From Spirochaetaceae bacterium (GTDB taxonomy: Bacteria > Spirochaetota > Spirochaetia > Treponematales > Breznakiellaceae): a stretch of 18,614 nt of DNA. The translations under genes were made by a program, and so were the position numbers. The notes under the pieces were generated by a model that worked only from the letters and a program-made list of their open reading frames with translations, did no database searches and was not told the origin of the DNA. Of the stretch, positions 1-5,607 are shown in pieces (position 1 is the stretch's first letter; each line of letters begins with the position of its first letter). Where the stretch lies: contig JAITNO010000103.1 in the NCBI GenBank assembly GCA_031290405.1, positions 1 through 18,614 on the forward strand. The letters run 5' to 3'.

Positions 1-2
1 GC

Positions 3-71
3 CTGCCGCTTAAACGGTATTTTGCGCCGCGCGAGCGGCGACAAGAGAACGTGCTCGTAGAGCGCGTATAA
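3..71 (+). CDS. possible C-terminal end of an upstream gene
   Basis: An open frame enters from the left edge and ends at TAA (69-71). It reads LPLKRYFAPRERRQENVLVERV, a basic, plausible protein tail. The other two forward frames also stop early (TAA at 11-13, TAG at 58-60), so a short open stretch proves little. No family is recognised. If real, the gene would end 35 bases before the lipoprotein start. Confidence 0.25.
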   Translation: MPLKRYFAPRERRQENVLVERV

Positions 72-72
72 A
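67..72 (+). promoter_or_regulatory. possible -10 box (TATAAA) upstream of the lipoprotein gene
   Basis: TATAAA lies 35 bases before the lipoprotein start codon. The expected -35 position (about 44-49) reads AGAGAA, which is poor, so this is a weak promoter candidate. Confidence 0.3.
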
Positions 73-77
73 AAACA

Positions 78-92
78 GCGGCCTATGGCCGC
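78..92 (+). other. small hairpin just upstream of the ribosome binding site
   Basis: GCGGCC-TAT-GGCCGC is a perfect 6-bp stem with a 3-base loop. It sits directly before the AAGGAG ribosome binding site (95-100) of the lipoprotein gene. It could stabilise the 5' end of the mRNA or tune initiation. No function is shown. Confidence 0.35.
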
Positions 93-106
93 AAAAGGAG
101 TGTTTT

Positions 107-715
107 ATGAAAAAACACATCAGTTTGTTAAGATTGCTGACTCCAGCAATCGCAGTCGGGGTTTTGTTTGTCGGATGCATATCCGCGCCGAAACCGTCTC
201 CCAGTGAAGCGTTGGACGCGATCGGCGTAAATCGCGCGCAGGAATTGCAGTACTATGTGGAGGGGGGCAACATCGCCCTTACCCTTGTGCGCTCAAAGAA
301 CGGTCAAACCGACGGCGGCGCCAAAGTGAGCAAGGGAGAAGCGTCGTATGTCAGGGAGCAAATAGTTATTCCCATGGGCACGAAGGGCGTAGCGGTTCAA
401 CAAAAAACCTCCGACGATGGAACCCCGATGCTCGGAATATCGTTTGAAGACGACGCGAGCAAATTGCTCTGGTTCATCCAGGATACGAAGGACTTTACGC
501 CTCTTTCGCATTTTGTCGTGGCCGCCGACGCGTCGTCGATTGTAAGCTACGACAATGCTTTTTATCAGGTGTCGGGTCAAAGGGTGGCTCAACAGTCGCT
601 CCTCGGCGCGATGGGCGGAGCGGCGCCTGTCGTAAGTTCAGGGATTCCAACGTTGGGCATTGTTGAAGACGTCAAAGTGAACTACCGAGCGGTCAAAGGA
701 AAAGCGCTCAAGTAA
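107..715 (+). CDS. putative outer-surface or periplasmic lipoprotein, family unknown
   Basis: A 202-residue protein with a lipoprotein-type signal: basic start MKKH, a hydrophobic stretch at residues 7-23, and a lipobox-like LFVGC with the acylated Cys at 24. Phe at -3 is tolerated by the loose spirochaetal lipobox but is poor for a proteobacterial one. The mature part (25-202) has no recognised domain. It looks like a soluble, mostly beta-type secreted protein with no further membrane segment. The start is firm: AAGGAG at 95-100, 6 bases before ATG. The gene is followed by a strong terminator and converges with the TatD gene, so it is probably monocistronic or the last gene of an upstream unit. 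Its role cannot be inferred. Confidence 0.75.
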   Translation: MKKHISLLRLLTPAIAVGVLFVGCISAPKPSPSEALDAIGVNRAQELQYYVEGGNIALTLVRSKNGQTDGGAKVSKGEASYVREQIVIPMGTKGVAVQQKTSDDGTPMLGISFEDDASKLLWFIQDTKDFTPLSHFVVAADASSIVSYDNAFYQVSGQRVAQQSLLGAMGGAAPVVSSGIPTLGIVEDVKVNYRAVKGKALK

Positions 716-749
716 GCGGTTGCGCGCTCCTCAGGCGCGGCAACGACAG

Positions 750-783
750 GGCGGCTCCCCACACGGGGGGGGGCCGCCTTTGT
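750..783 (+). terminator. intrinsic terminator after the lipoprotein gene
   Basis: The left arm GGCGGCTCCCC (750-760) pairs with a G-rich right arm ending in CCGCC (to 778), allowing one G-U pair. It is followed by TTTGTTT. It lies between two converging genes. The T-tract favours the + direction. Confidence 0.75.
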
Positions 784-825
784 TTGTGCGCCGTGCGCGC
801 GCGGGGGGCGCGCCCCTCCGCACCC

Positions 826-1629
826 TTATTGGAGGAAGAGGGCCTCTGCGTTGCGGGCGATGGTTTGTTTGAGTTCTTCGACGCCGGTGTTTCTAAGTGC
901 GGCGGCGGTTTTGTAGGTTTCGGCGATCATCGGGGGGCGGCAGGTTTTTCCGCGAAAGGGGACCGGAGAAAGGAACGGGCTGTCGGTTTCCAGCAAGAGG
1001 CGGCCGGCGGGGACGATCTGAATGGCTTCGCGCAGGTTGTGCGCGTTTTTGTAGGTGAGGTTTCCGGCGAAGGAGATGTGGCAGCCGAGCTCCAAGAATT
1101 TTTTTGCCTCTTCGACGCCGTACGAGAAGCAATGGATGACGGCGCGGACGTCGGGAAAGCGGGCGAGGGTCTCGATGGTCGCTCGGGGGGCTTCGCGCGA
1201 GTGGATGACGATGGGGAGCTTATAGCGTCCGGCGAGAGAGAGCTGGAGTTCGAGGAGGGTGGTTTCGCCTTCAGGCGCGGTGGGGTTTTCGCGGCGGTCG
1301 TAGCCGCACTCTCCGACGGCGGCGAGAAGCCCGGAGGGGGCGGCGCGGGCGAGCGCGGCTTCGAGAAGGCGAGCGCTTTCCTGGGGGGCGGCGACGGCTT
1401 CTTTGTGGGGCCAGACGCCGCCTGCAAAGCGGACGTTGGGGAAGCGCCCAAATTGCGCGATGCGCGGGCCCAGGTCATCAGGCTGCGTGCCGATGTCGAG
1501 GAGAAAGGCGCCGCCGCAGAGGGCAAGGTCGTCGGGCAGGCGCGCCTCTTGGCCTGCCTCCCGGTCGATGTCAAAGAGCATTGCCAGGTGCGCGTGGGCG
1601 TCGGTGAATCCTTTCAACTGATTGTTCAT
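826..1629 (-). CDS. tatD: TatD-family metal-dependent hydrolase / DNase
   Basis: This 267-residue TIM-barrel amidohydrolase has the normal TatD length (about 260). Metal ligands are visible in order: the AHAH pair (His12, His14), Glu107 in VGECGYD, His143 in VIHSRE, His166 in IHCFS and Asp216 in LLETDSPFL. The C-terminal PVPFRGK signature also fits. TatD enzymes are cytoplasmic Mg2+/Mn2+-dependent 3'-5' exonucleases or related phosphodiesterases acting in DNA repair and turnover. ATG at 1629 is the natural N-terminus because FTDAHAH follows it closely, but no clear ribosome binding site precedes it. The start lies next to the -35 box of the divergent tRNA-Leu promoter. The gene stands alone on the minus strand and its paralogue class (TatD, YcfH or YjjV) cannot be settled. 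Confidence 0.92.
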   Translation of the reverse strand: MNNQLKGFTDAHAHLAMLFDIDREAGQEARLPDDLALCGGAFLLDIGTQPDDLGPRIAQFGRFPNVRFAGGVWPHKEAVAAPQESARLLEAALARAAPSGLLAAVGECGYDRRENPTAPEGETTLLELQLSLAGRYKLPIVIHSREAPRATIETLARFPDVRAVIHCFSYGVEEAKKFLELGCHISFAGNLTYKNAHNLREAIQIVPAGRLLLETDSPFLSPVPFRGKTCRPPMIAETYKTAAALRNTGVEELKQTIARNAEALFLQ

Positions 1630-1633
1630 ATTG

Positions 1634-1662
1634 TTGACACTATCAAACTTGGCGTGTAGTAT
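1634..1662 (+). promoter_or_regulatory. sigma70-type promoter for tRNA-Leu and probably leuC-leuD-aat
   Basis: TTGACA (1634-1639), a 17-base spacer, then TAGTAT (1657-1662). The predicted transcription start is near 1669, about 37 bases before the mature tRNA. No terminator is seen between the tRNA and leuC, so this promoter can serve the whole run. The -35 box starts 5 bases from the divergent tatD start codon. Confidence 0.75.
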
Positions 1663-1705
1663 GCAATACGCGCGCGGGCGGCGCGTCTTTGCCGCAGGCG
1701 TTGTG

Positions 1706-1788
1706 GCCGGGGTGGTGGAATGGTAGACACCGGGGACTTAAAATCCCCTGGCCGCAAGGCCGTGTGAGTTCAAATCTCATCCCCGGCA
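1706..1788 (+). tRNA. tRNA-Leu (anticodon UAA)
   Basis: The acceptor arm is GCCGGGG (1706-1712) with CCCCGGC (1781-1787) and discriminator A1788. The anticodon stem is GGGGA/TCCCC (1732-1736/1744-1748) around the loop CTTAAAA, giving anticodon TAA at 1739-1741, which reads UUA codons. A long variable arm (GGCCGCAAGGCC region) marks a class II tRNA, as expected for Leu. The T-loop reads GTTCAAATC. CCA is not encoded, so it must be added enzymatically. leuC starts 61 bases downstream without a terminator. Confidence 0.96.
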
Positions 1789-1816
1789 CGCGTTTGTTTT
1801 GGGTTGTCGAAGGGAT

Positions 1817-1833
1817 GCGCCGACGGGCGGCGC
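1817..1833 (+). other. hairpin in the leuC leader
   Basis: GCGCCG-ACGGG-CGGCGC is a 6-bp stem between the tRNA 3' end and the leuC ribosome binding site (GGAGGA, 1841-1846). No T-tract follows, so it is not a terminator. It may mark where the tRNA is processed away from the mRNA. Function is inferred only. Confidence 0.35.
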
Positions 1834-1849
1834 GGTCATTGGAGGAAAC

Positions 1850-3133
1850 ATGGGAAAAACCATAACGGAGAAGATATTTGAGTCGCACGTCGTCGACAAA
1901 CCGACGGAGGATGTGTGGACGCTCCGCCTCGACGCGGTGTTCTGCCACGAGATTACGACGCCGCTCGCCATCGACGACCTTGTTGCGCGGGGGCTGGACA
2001 GGGTGTTCGACGCCTCGAAGATAAAGGCGGTGATAGACCACGTAACTCCGGCCAAAGACGGCAAGAGCGCCGAGCAGGGGAAGGCGCTTAGGCAGTGGGC
2101 GCGGCGGCATAGCATCGCAGACTTCTTCGACGTTGGGCGCAACGGCGTCTGCCACGCCCTTTTTCCCGAGAAAGGCTTTGCCCGCCCGGGCCGCGTCATC
2201 ATCATGGGCGACAGCCACACCTGCACGCACGGCGCCTTCGGGGCTTTCGCCGCGGGCGTCGGCACGACCGACCTTGAAGTGGGCATCCTCAAGGGCGTGT
2301 GCGCCTTCAAAAGGCCCCCGTCCATCAGGGTAAACCTAAGCGGGGCCCTAAGACAGGACGTTTATCCCAAGGACGTCATCCTTTCCGTCATCTCCCGGCT
2401 CGGCGTGAACGGCGCGACCGACGCGGTCATAGAGTTCCACGGTGAAGCCGTCGACGCGATGAGCATGGAAGGCCGCATGACGCTCTGCAACATGGCCGTC
2501 GAAGCCGGCGCGACCAGCGGCATCTGCCAGCCGGACGGCGCGACGCTCGAATACCTGCGAAACGCCGACAGGCGGAGGCGGGAAGAGGGCGGCGGCGAAG
2601 GGGAAGCAGAGAACGACAGACTCGAAGACGCGCTGCAATGGCGCAGCGACGCCGACGCCGCGTACGTCAAGACGTTCGACGTCGATTGTTCGGCGCTTGA
2701 GCCCTTGGCAACGGTGGGATGCAAGCCCGACCAGGTAAAGCCGCTGCGTTCCCTGCGCGGAACCGCAATCGATCAAGTCTACATCGGCTCCTGCACCAAC
2801 GGCCGCATCGAAGACCTCCGCGCCGCCGCAAGGATCGTCAAGGGCAAGCGCGTCGCCCCCACCTGCCGCGCCATCGTGTCGCCGGCGACGCCGGGCGTGT
2901 ATGCCCAAGCCCTTGAAGAAGGCCTCATCGCCGACTTTATGGGCGCCGGTTTCTGCGTTACAAACCCCACCTGCGGAGCCTGTCTGGGCATGAGCAACGG
3001 CGTCCTGGCTTCCGGCGAAGTGTGCGCCTCCACCACCAACCGCAACTTTTACGGACGCATGGGCTCAGGCGGCATCGTCCACCTGATGAGCCCCGCGTCG
3101 GCGGCGCGCGCCGCGCTGCAAGGGGAACTCTAG
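1850..3133 (+). CDS. leuC: 3-isopropylmalate dehydratase large subunit
   Basis: A 427-residue subunit that with LeuD isomerises 2-isopropylmalate to 3-isopropylmalate in leucine synthesis. Family motifs: GDSHTCTHGAFGAFA (120-134), GSCTNGR with cluster Cys315 (313-319), and NPTCGACLG with Cys375 and Cys378 (372-380). The three Cys bind the 4Fe-4S cluster. The length and separate small subunit fit the shorter archaeal-type LeuC (about 420) rather than the 470-residue enterobacterial form; a homoaconitase-like role cannot be excluded. The ATG at 1850 follows GGAGGA. A longer open frame back to 1799 lacks family homology. Residues 239-258 form a highly charged Arg/Glu/Gly-rich insert, probably a surface loop. 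leuD and aat follow closely. leuA and leuB are not in the window. Confidence 0.95.
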   Translation: MGKTITEKIFESHVVDKPTEDVWTLRLDAVFCHEITTPLAIDDLVARGLDRVFDASKIKAVIDHVTPAKDGKSAEQGKALRQWARRHSIADFFDVGRNGVCHALFPEKGFARPGRVIIMGDSHTCTHGAFGAFAAGVGTTDLEVGILKGVCAFKRPPSIRVNLSGALRQDVYPKDVILSVISRLGVNGATDAVIEFHGEAVDAMSMEGRMTLCNMAVEAGATSGICQPDGATLEYLRNADRRRREEGGGEGEAENDRLEDALQWRSDADAAYVKTFDVDCSALEPLATVGCKPDQVKPLRSLRGTAIDQVYIGSCTNGRIEDLRAAARIVKGKRVAPTCRAIVSPATPGVYAQALEEGLIADFMGAGFCVTNPTCGACLGMSNGVLASGEVCASTTNRNFYGRMGSGGIVHLMSPASAARAALQGEL

Positions 3134-3206
3134 CATGAAACCATTGAGCGGCCCCTCGCGCCGCACCGCAAGGAGAACCACAGCATGAAGACATTTGGCG
3201 GCCCCA
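3107..3206 (+). repeat. diverged 50-bp tandem duplication of the leuD initiation region
   Basis: Unit 1 (3107-3156) and unit 2 (3157-3206) align at a constant 50-base offset, with about 10 mismatches over 49 bases. Each contains a ribosome binding site (AAGGGG at 3120, AAGGAG at 3170), the string AGCATGAA, and CGGCCCC. Unit 1 lies over the end of leuC. Its ATG (3135) opens a 17-codon frame beginning MKPLSGP, which ends in a TGA overlapping the real leuD ATG (ATGA at 3185-3188). The unit-1 peptide start resembles the MKTFGGP start of LeuD, so unit 1 may be the ancestral leuD start. Confidence 0.75.
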
Positions 3207-3706
3207 TAGTGTTCCTGGACAGGAACGACATAAACACCGACGAAATCATCCCCGCGCGCTACCTGAACGAAAGCTCACGAGGCGCCCTGCGCCCCTTTCT
3301 GCTCGAAGACCTCAAGCTCCCGGGCTTTTCCCCCCGCGGCCTCGACGGAAAAGCCGCCCTCGTGACGCGCGCCAACTTTGGCTGCGGCTCTTCGCGGGAG
3401 CACGCGCCCTGGGCGCTGGAGATGAACGGCATCAACATCGTCGTCGCCGAGAGCTTCGCCCGCATCTTCAGGCAGAACACCTACAACTGCGGAATGCTCG
3501 CCGTCGAGCTTCCCGCGCGCGCCATCGACCGCATCTTTGCTGAGTTCGCCGGCTCCGACGCCGCCCTCACCGTCAACATGGAAGACGCCCTCCTTACCTT
3601 CAAGGGCTCCGGCAGGGAAAGAAGGGAACCCTTCGCACTCACAAGCTTCGAGCGCGCCCTCATCGAAGCAGGCGGCTGGGTAAATTATGCCGAGACCCGC
3701 TACTGA
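3185..3706 (+). CDS. leuD: 3-isopropylmalate dehydratase small subunit
   Basis: A 173-residue swivel-domain subunit, partner of LeuC. Motifs are DINTDEIIPARYL (15-27), with the acidic cluster typical of the family, and the substrate-loop GCGSSREHAPWAL (66-78). The length fits the short archaeal-type LeuD (about 165) that pairs with the short LeuC. AAGGAG (3170-3175) is 9 bases before the ATG, and a second upstream site and start arise from the 50-bp duplication. The 3' end overlaps aat by 20 bases, which suggests translational coupling. It acts in the cytoplasm. Confidence 0.95.
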   Translation: MKTFGGPIVFLDRNDINTDEIIPARYLNESSRGALRPFLLEDLKLPGFSPRGLDGKAALVTRANFGCGSSREHAPWALEMNGINIVVAESFARIFRQNTYNCGMLAVELPARAIDRIFAEFAGSDAALTVNMEDALLTFKGSGRERREPFALTSFERALIEAGGWVNYAETRY

Positions 3707-4382
3707 GGCCGTTCCCGCCGGCCCCGACCCCCGTTTCCCCGACTTCAGCCAGCACGAGCGTTTCACCTTCCCCGACCCCGCGCAATGCCCCGGCGACATC
3801 ATCGCCGCCGGCGGCAACCTTTCGCCGGGAATGCTCCTCTCGGCCTATCGTCAGGGCATATTCCCCTGGTACAACCCCGAAGACCCCATCCTCTGGCAAT
3901 CCCCCGACCCGCGCTTTATCATCACCCCCGACACCCTCCACCACTCGGCGACCATGAAAAAGGTCCTGCGTCGCGGCGACTTCGAGGTTCGCTTCGACGT
4001 TGACTTTCCCGCCGTCATCCGCGCCTGTTCCGCCGCCCGCCGCCCCGGTCAGAGCGGCACCTGGATCACAGGCGACATGATTGGAGCCTACACCGAGCTT
4101 CACCGCTTGGGTTGCGTCCGCACCGCCGAAAGCTATGACGCGGGGGGCCTCGCCGGCGGCTGCTACGGCCTCCTCTTGGGCAGGGTCTTTTTCGGCGAAT
4201 CCATGTTCTCCAGGCGGAGCAACGCCTCCAAAGCGGCCTTTCTTTCCCTTGCGCAAAGGCTCTTTGCAGGCGGCGTCGCCCTTATCGACTGCCAAGTCCC
4301 CTCGGACCACCTCCGCAGTCTTGGCGGCAGGGAGATTTCCCGCAAAGACTTTTTAAGGCTGATAAGGATACTCATCCCTTAG
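3687..4382 (+). CDS. aat: leucyl/phenylalanyl-tRNA--protein transferase
   Basis: This 231-residue enzyme transfers Leu or Phe from charged tRNA to N-terminal Arg or Lys of proteins, creating N-degrons for ClpS/ClpAP. Family motifs: GGNLSPGMLLSAYRQGIFPW (42-61), ESYDAGGLAGG (148-158), FFGESMFSR (168-176) followed by the ASK triad, Asp201 in ALIDCQ, and HLRSLGG (208-214). The length is normal. ATG at 3687 lies inside leuD in another frame with only a weak GGCGG upstream, so initiation probably depends on ribosomes finishing leuD. The enzyme uses leucyl-tRNA, so its place behind tRNA-Leu and leuCD is thematic. A terminator follows at 4421. Confidence 0.95.
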   Translation: MPRPATEAVPAGPDPRFPDFSQHERFTFPDPAQCPGDIIAAGGNLSPGMLLSAYRQGIFPWYNPEDPILWQSPDPRFIITPDTLHHSATMKKVLRRGDFEVRFDVDFPAVIRACSAARRPGQSGTWITGDMIGAYTELHRLGCVRTAESYDAGGLAGGCYGLLLGRVFFGESMFSRRSNASKAAFLSLAQRLFAGGVALIDCQVPSDHLRSLGGREISRKDFLRLIRILIP

Positions 4383-4420
4383 GCGCCGCGCTGGGTTCTT
4401 TTAGTAAGAAGTTGGGTGAT

Positions 4421-4445
4421 GGCCGGTTCCCGCCGGTCTTTTCTT
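4421..4445 (+). terminator. intrinsic terminator of the leuC-leuD-aat run
   Basis: GGCCGG (4421-4426) pairs with CCGGTC (4433-4438), including one G-U pair, around a 6-base loop. TTTTCTT follows. It begins 38 bases after the aat stop. Confidence 0.6.
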
Positions 4446-4480
4446 GTGTGCGGCCGGTCTGGCGTGCCGTGTTTTTGCGT

Positions 4481-4711
4481 CAGTTACACGCGGAGTTGCA
4501 CCAGTTTCGCGCGGAGTTGCACCAGTTACACGTGTAACTGGTACAGTTACACGTGTGAACGGTACAGTTTCGCGCGTGAACGGTACAGTTTCGCGTGTGA
4601 ACGGTACAGTTTCGCGCGTGAACGGTACAGTTTCGCGCGTGAACGGTACAGTTTCGCGCGTTTCTGTACCAGTTGCACGTGTGGTTGGGCTGGTTTGCCG
4701 TGTGAACGGTT
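4481..4711. repeat. tandem array of eleven 21-bp units with interrupted dyad symmetry
   Basis: Eleven contiguous 21-base units start at 4481, 4502, 4523, 4544 and so on to 4691. The central four (4565-4648) are nearly identical, with core GTTTCGCGCGTGAAC, while both ends have diverged. Across a unit junction the sequence is an interrupted dyad: GTAC, one mismatch, GTT, nine bases, AAC, one mismatch, GTAC. The third unit is a perfect palindrome (4521-4542). Read on + in one frame the array would encode a heptapeptide of the type TVSRVNG. A second + frame is open as well and no good start exists, so I do not call it coding. The 21-base period puts each dyad on the same face of the helix. Confidence 0.92.
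4521..4542. promoter_or_regulatory. 22-bp perfect palindrome, parS-like
   Basis: The core CAGTTACACGTGTAACTG is fully self-complementary and extends two bases on each side. Its inner 14 bases, GTTACACGTGTAAC, match the parS core GTTNCACGTGAAAC of B. subtilis at all but one fixed position. The flanking bases of the 16-base parS consensus (T...A) do not match. It is one unit of the 21-bp array and lies about 1.1 kb from the 3' end of smc. ParB binding is a guess. Confidence 0.35.
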
Positions 4712-4745
4712 GGCCTCGCTTGGCAGCGGCCCGTTATGGGTGGGT

Positions 4746-4807
4746 CTGGGAGGTTTTTTTAAGGCCTCCCAGCGGGGGGCGGGGGGGGGCTGGCCCCCGC
4801 TGGGAGG
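4746..4807. other. three mutually exclusive inverted-repeat segments
   Basis: CTGGGAGG occurs at 4746-4753 and 4800-4807, and its complement CCTCCCAG at 4765-4772. The middle segment can pair with either partner. Pairing with the right one extends to a perfect 14-bp stem (4765-4778 with 4794-4807). Pairing with the left one encloses seven Ts. This resembles alternative folding in attenuators, but no adjacent gene is obviously controlled. Confidence 0.5.
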
Positions 4808-4972
4808 GTGGCGCAGTAGACCGCGCAGCGGGGGGCGTTTTGCGGCACATAGGGGCGCCTGTCGCCTATCCGCCGCCTTTGCGCGGGTAGCGCACTTCGT
4901 CGTGCACGCGCACTGCGACAGTCTATTCGCATTGGGGCTGTAGATGTGCGCCGCTGTCGCGGCGTGGAGCGC

Positions 4973-4990
4973 AGGGGGGGGCTCCCCCCT
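4973..4990. other. G/C-block hairpin, one of three similar ones
   Basis: AGGGGGG pairs with CCCCCCT around GGCT. Similar G-run/GC/C-run hairpins occur after fliP (15753-15772) and upstream of proC (18031-18050). It may be part of a small dispersed element or a terminator without a T-tract. Confidence 0.4.
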
Positions 4991-5024
4991 CCTCCCCTCT
5001 TCTCTTCTCTGTGAAAGCAAAGCT

Positions 5025-5107
5025 GAAAGCTGGGGAGGGCGGCCCGCGAGCAAAAAGCGTAGCGCTGGGGGCTTAGCCCCGTAGGGCGCAAAAAGCGCCT
5101 GTGGCGC
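5025..5107 (+). repeat. dispersed intergenic repeat, copy 1
   Basis: Bases 5025-5074 match the reverse complement of 18411-18460 at about 41 of 50 positions, sharing GAAAGCTGGGGAGGGCGGC and AAGCGTAGCGCTGGGGG. A second module (GCGCAAAAAG then GCCTGTGGC, about 5086-5107) also recurs at the right end (18472-18495), but there it lies on the other side of the first module. It forms several small hairpins (GGGGC-TTA-GCCCC; GGCGC-AAAAA-GCGCC). It lies between the tandem array and the fliL-like gene. Confidence 0.75.
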
Positions 5108-5130
5108 CCCCTCATGGGTTTGCTTTTCTT

Positions 5131-5601
5131 TTAGTCGATGATCATGTAGTCGGTGAAGTAGAGTCTTTCAATCTTACCCAGGCGGAGCTGGGCGTTGTAG
5201 CGTTCGAGGAGGGCGCTTTTGATGGCGTCGTCGTTGTTGAGGATGGGGCTGCTGGGGGGGATGGCGGCGAAAAAATCGAGGGTGGCGCGGCGGCAGTCGC
5301 CTATGCGGGCGGCGAGTTCTTCGGAAAAGGCGCGATCGGCGGGGTCGTAGGGGAAGTAGGGGCTTATGACGACGATGGAGGCGGCGGCGGGGGCGGCGGC
5401 GGCCAGGGGGGCGCGGATTCTGCCGAGTCCTAAGAACTGTTTTTCTTGTGCGCGGGGGCTGCCGGCGGTGGGGCGCGGCGGCGCGGCGGCGGCGGGTGGC
5501 GGTGTGCGCGGGGATAGGGCGGCGACGGCGGCGACGAGGAGGATTTCGGCGGCGAGGATGGCGAGGAGGATGCGGATGTGGACGCGCGCGGGTTTTTTCA
5601 C
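5131..5601 (-). CDS. FliL-like flagellar basal body-associated membrane protein
   Basis: A 156-residue protein with an N-terminal cytoplasmic KKPARVHIR, one membrane anchor (about 9-30), a Pro/Ala-rich linker (31-50) and a periplasmic domain (about 55-156). The order and length match FliL, and the tail LGKIERLYFTDYMIID looks like the FliL C-terminus, which ends in a similar V-Y-F-T-D-F motif. FliL assists the flagellar stator. The GTG start at 5601 is 6 bases after the smc stop, with no clear ribosome binding site, so coupled translation is likely. No fliM or motAB lies nearby, so this is either a relocated fliL or a FliL-domain paralogue. Remote similarity only, so no symbol is given. Confidence 0.6.
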   Translation of the reverse strand: MKKPARVHIRILLAILAAEILLVAAVAALSPRTPPPAAAAPPRPTAGSPRAQEKQFLGLGRIRAPLAAAAPAAASIVVISPYFPYDPADRAFSEELAARIGDCRRATLDFFAAIPPSSPILNNDDAIKSALLERYNAQLRLGKIERLYFTDYMIID

Positions 5602-5607
5602 GGCGTC

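Noticed and set aside
784..1659. 291-codon + strand frame
   Set aside because: It is antisense to tatD. Its translation is low-complexity Gly/Glu/Ala/Phe, as expected from the complement of a GC-rich gene, while the minus strand carries every TatD metal motif.
1799..1849. N-terminal extension of leuC
   Set aside because: It would start 11 bases after the tRNA and pass through the leader hairpin and ribosome binding site; GGAGGA before 1850 fixes the start.
4481..4711. CRISPR array
   Set aside because: Units are contiguous with no unique spacers, and no cas genes are nearby. The same applies to 12546-12743.
4416..4943. Overlapping + frames through the 21-bp array (also 4444-4890)
   Set aside because: Two frames are open at once because the 21-base unit contains no stop in them. 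No ribosome binding site, no domain, and the frames run on into low-complexity repeat DNA. Kept only as a possibility in the array entry.
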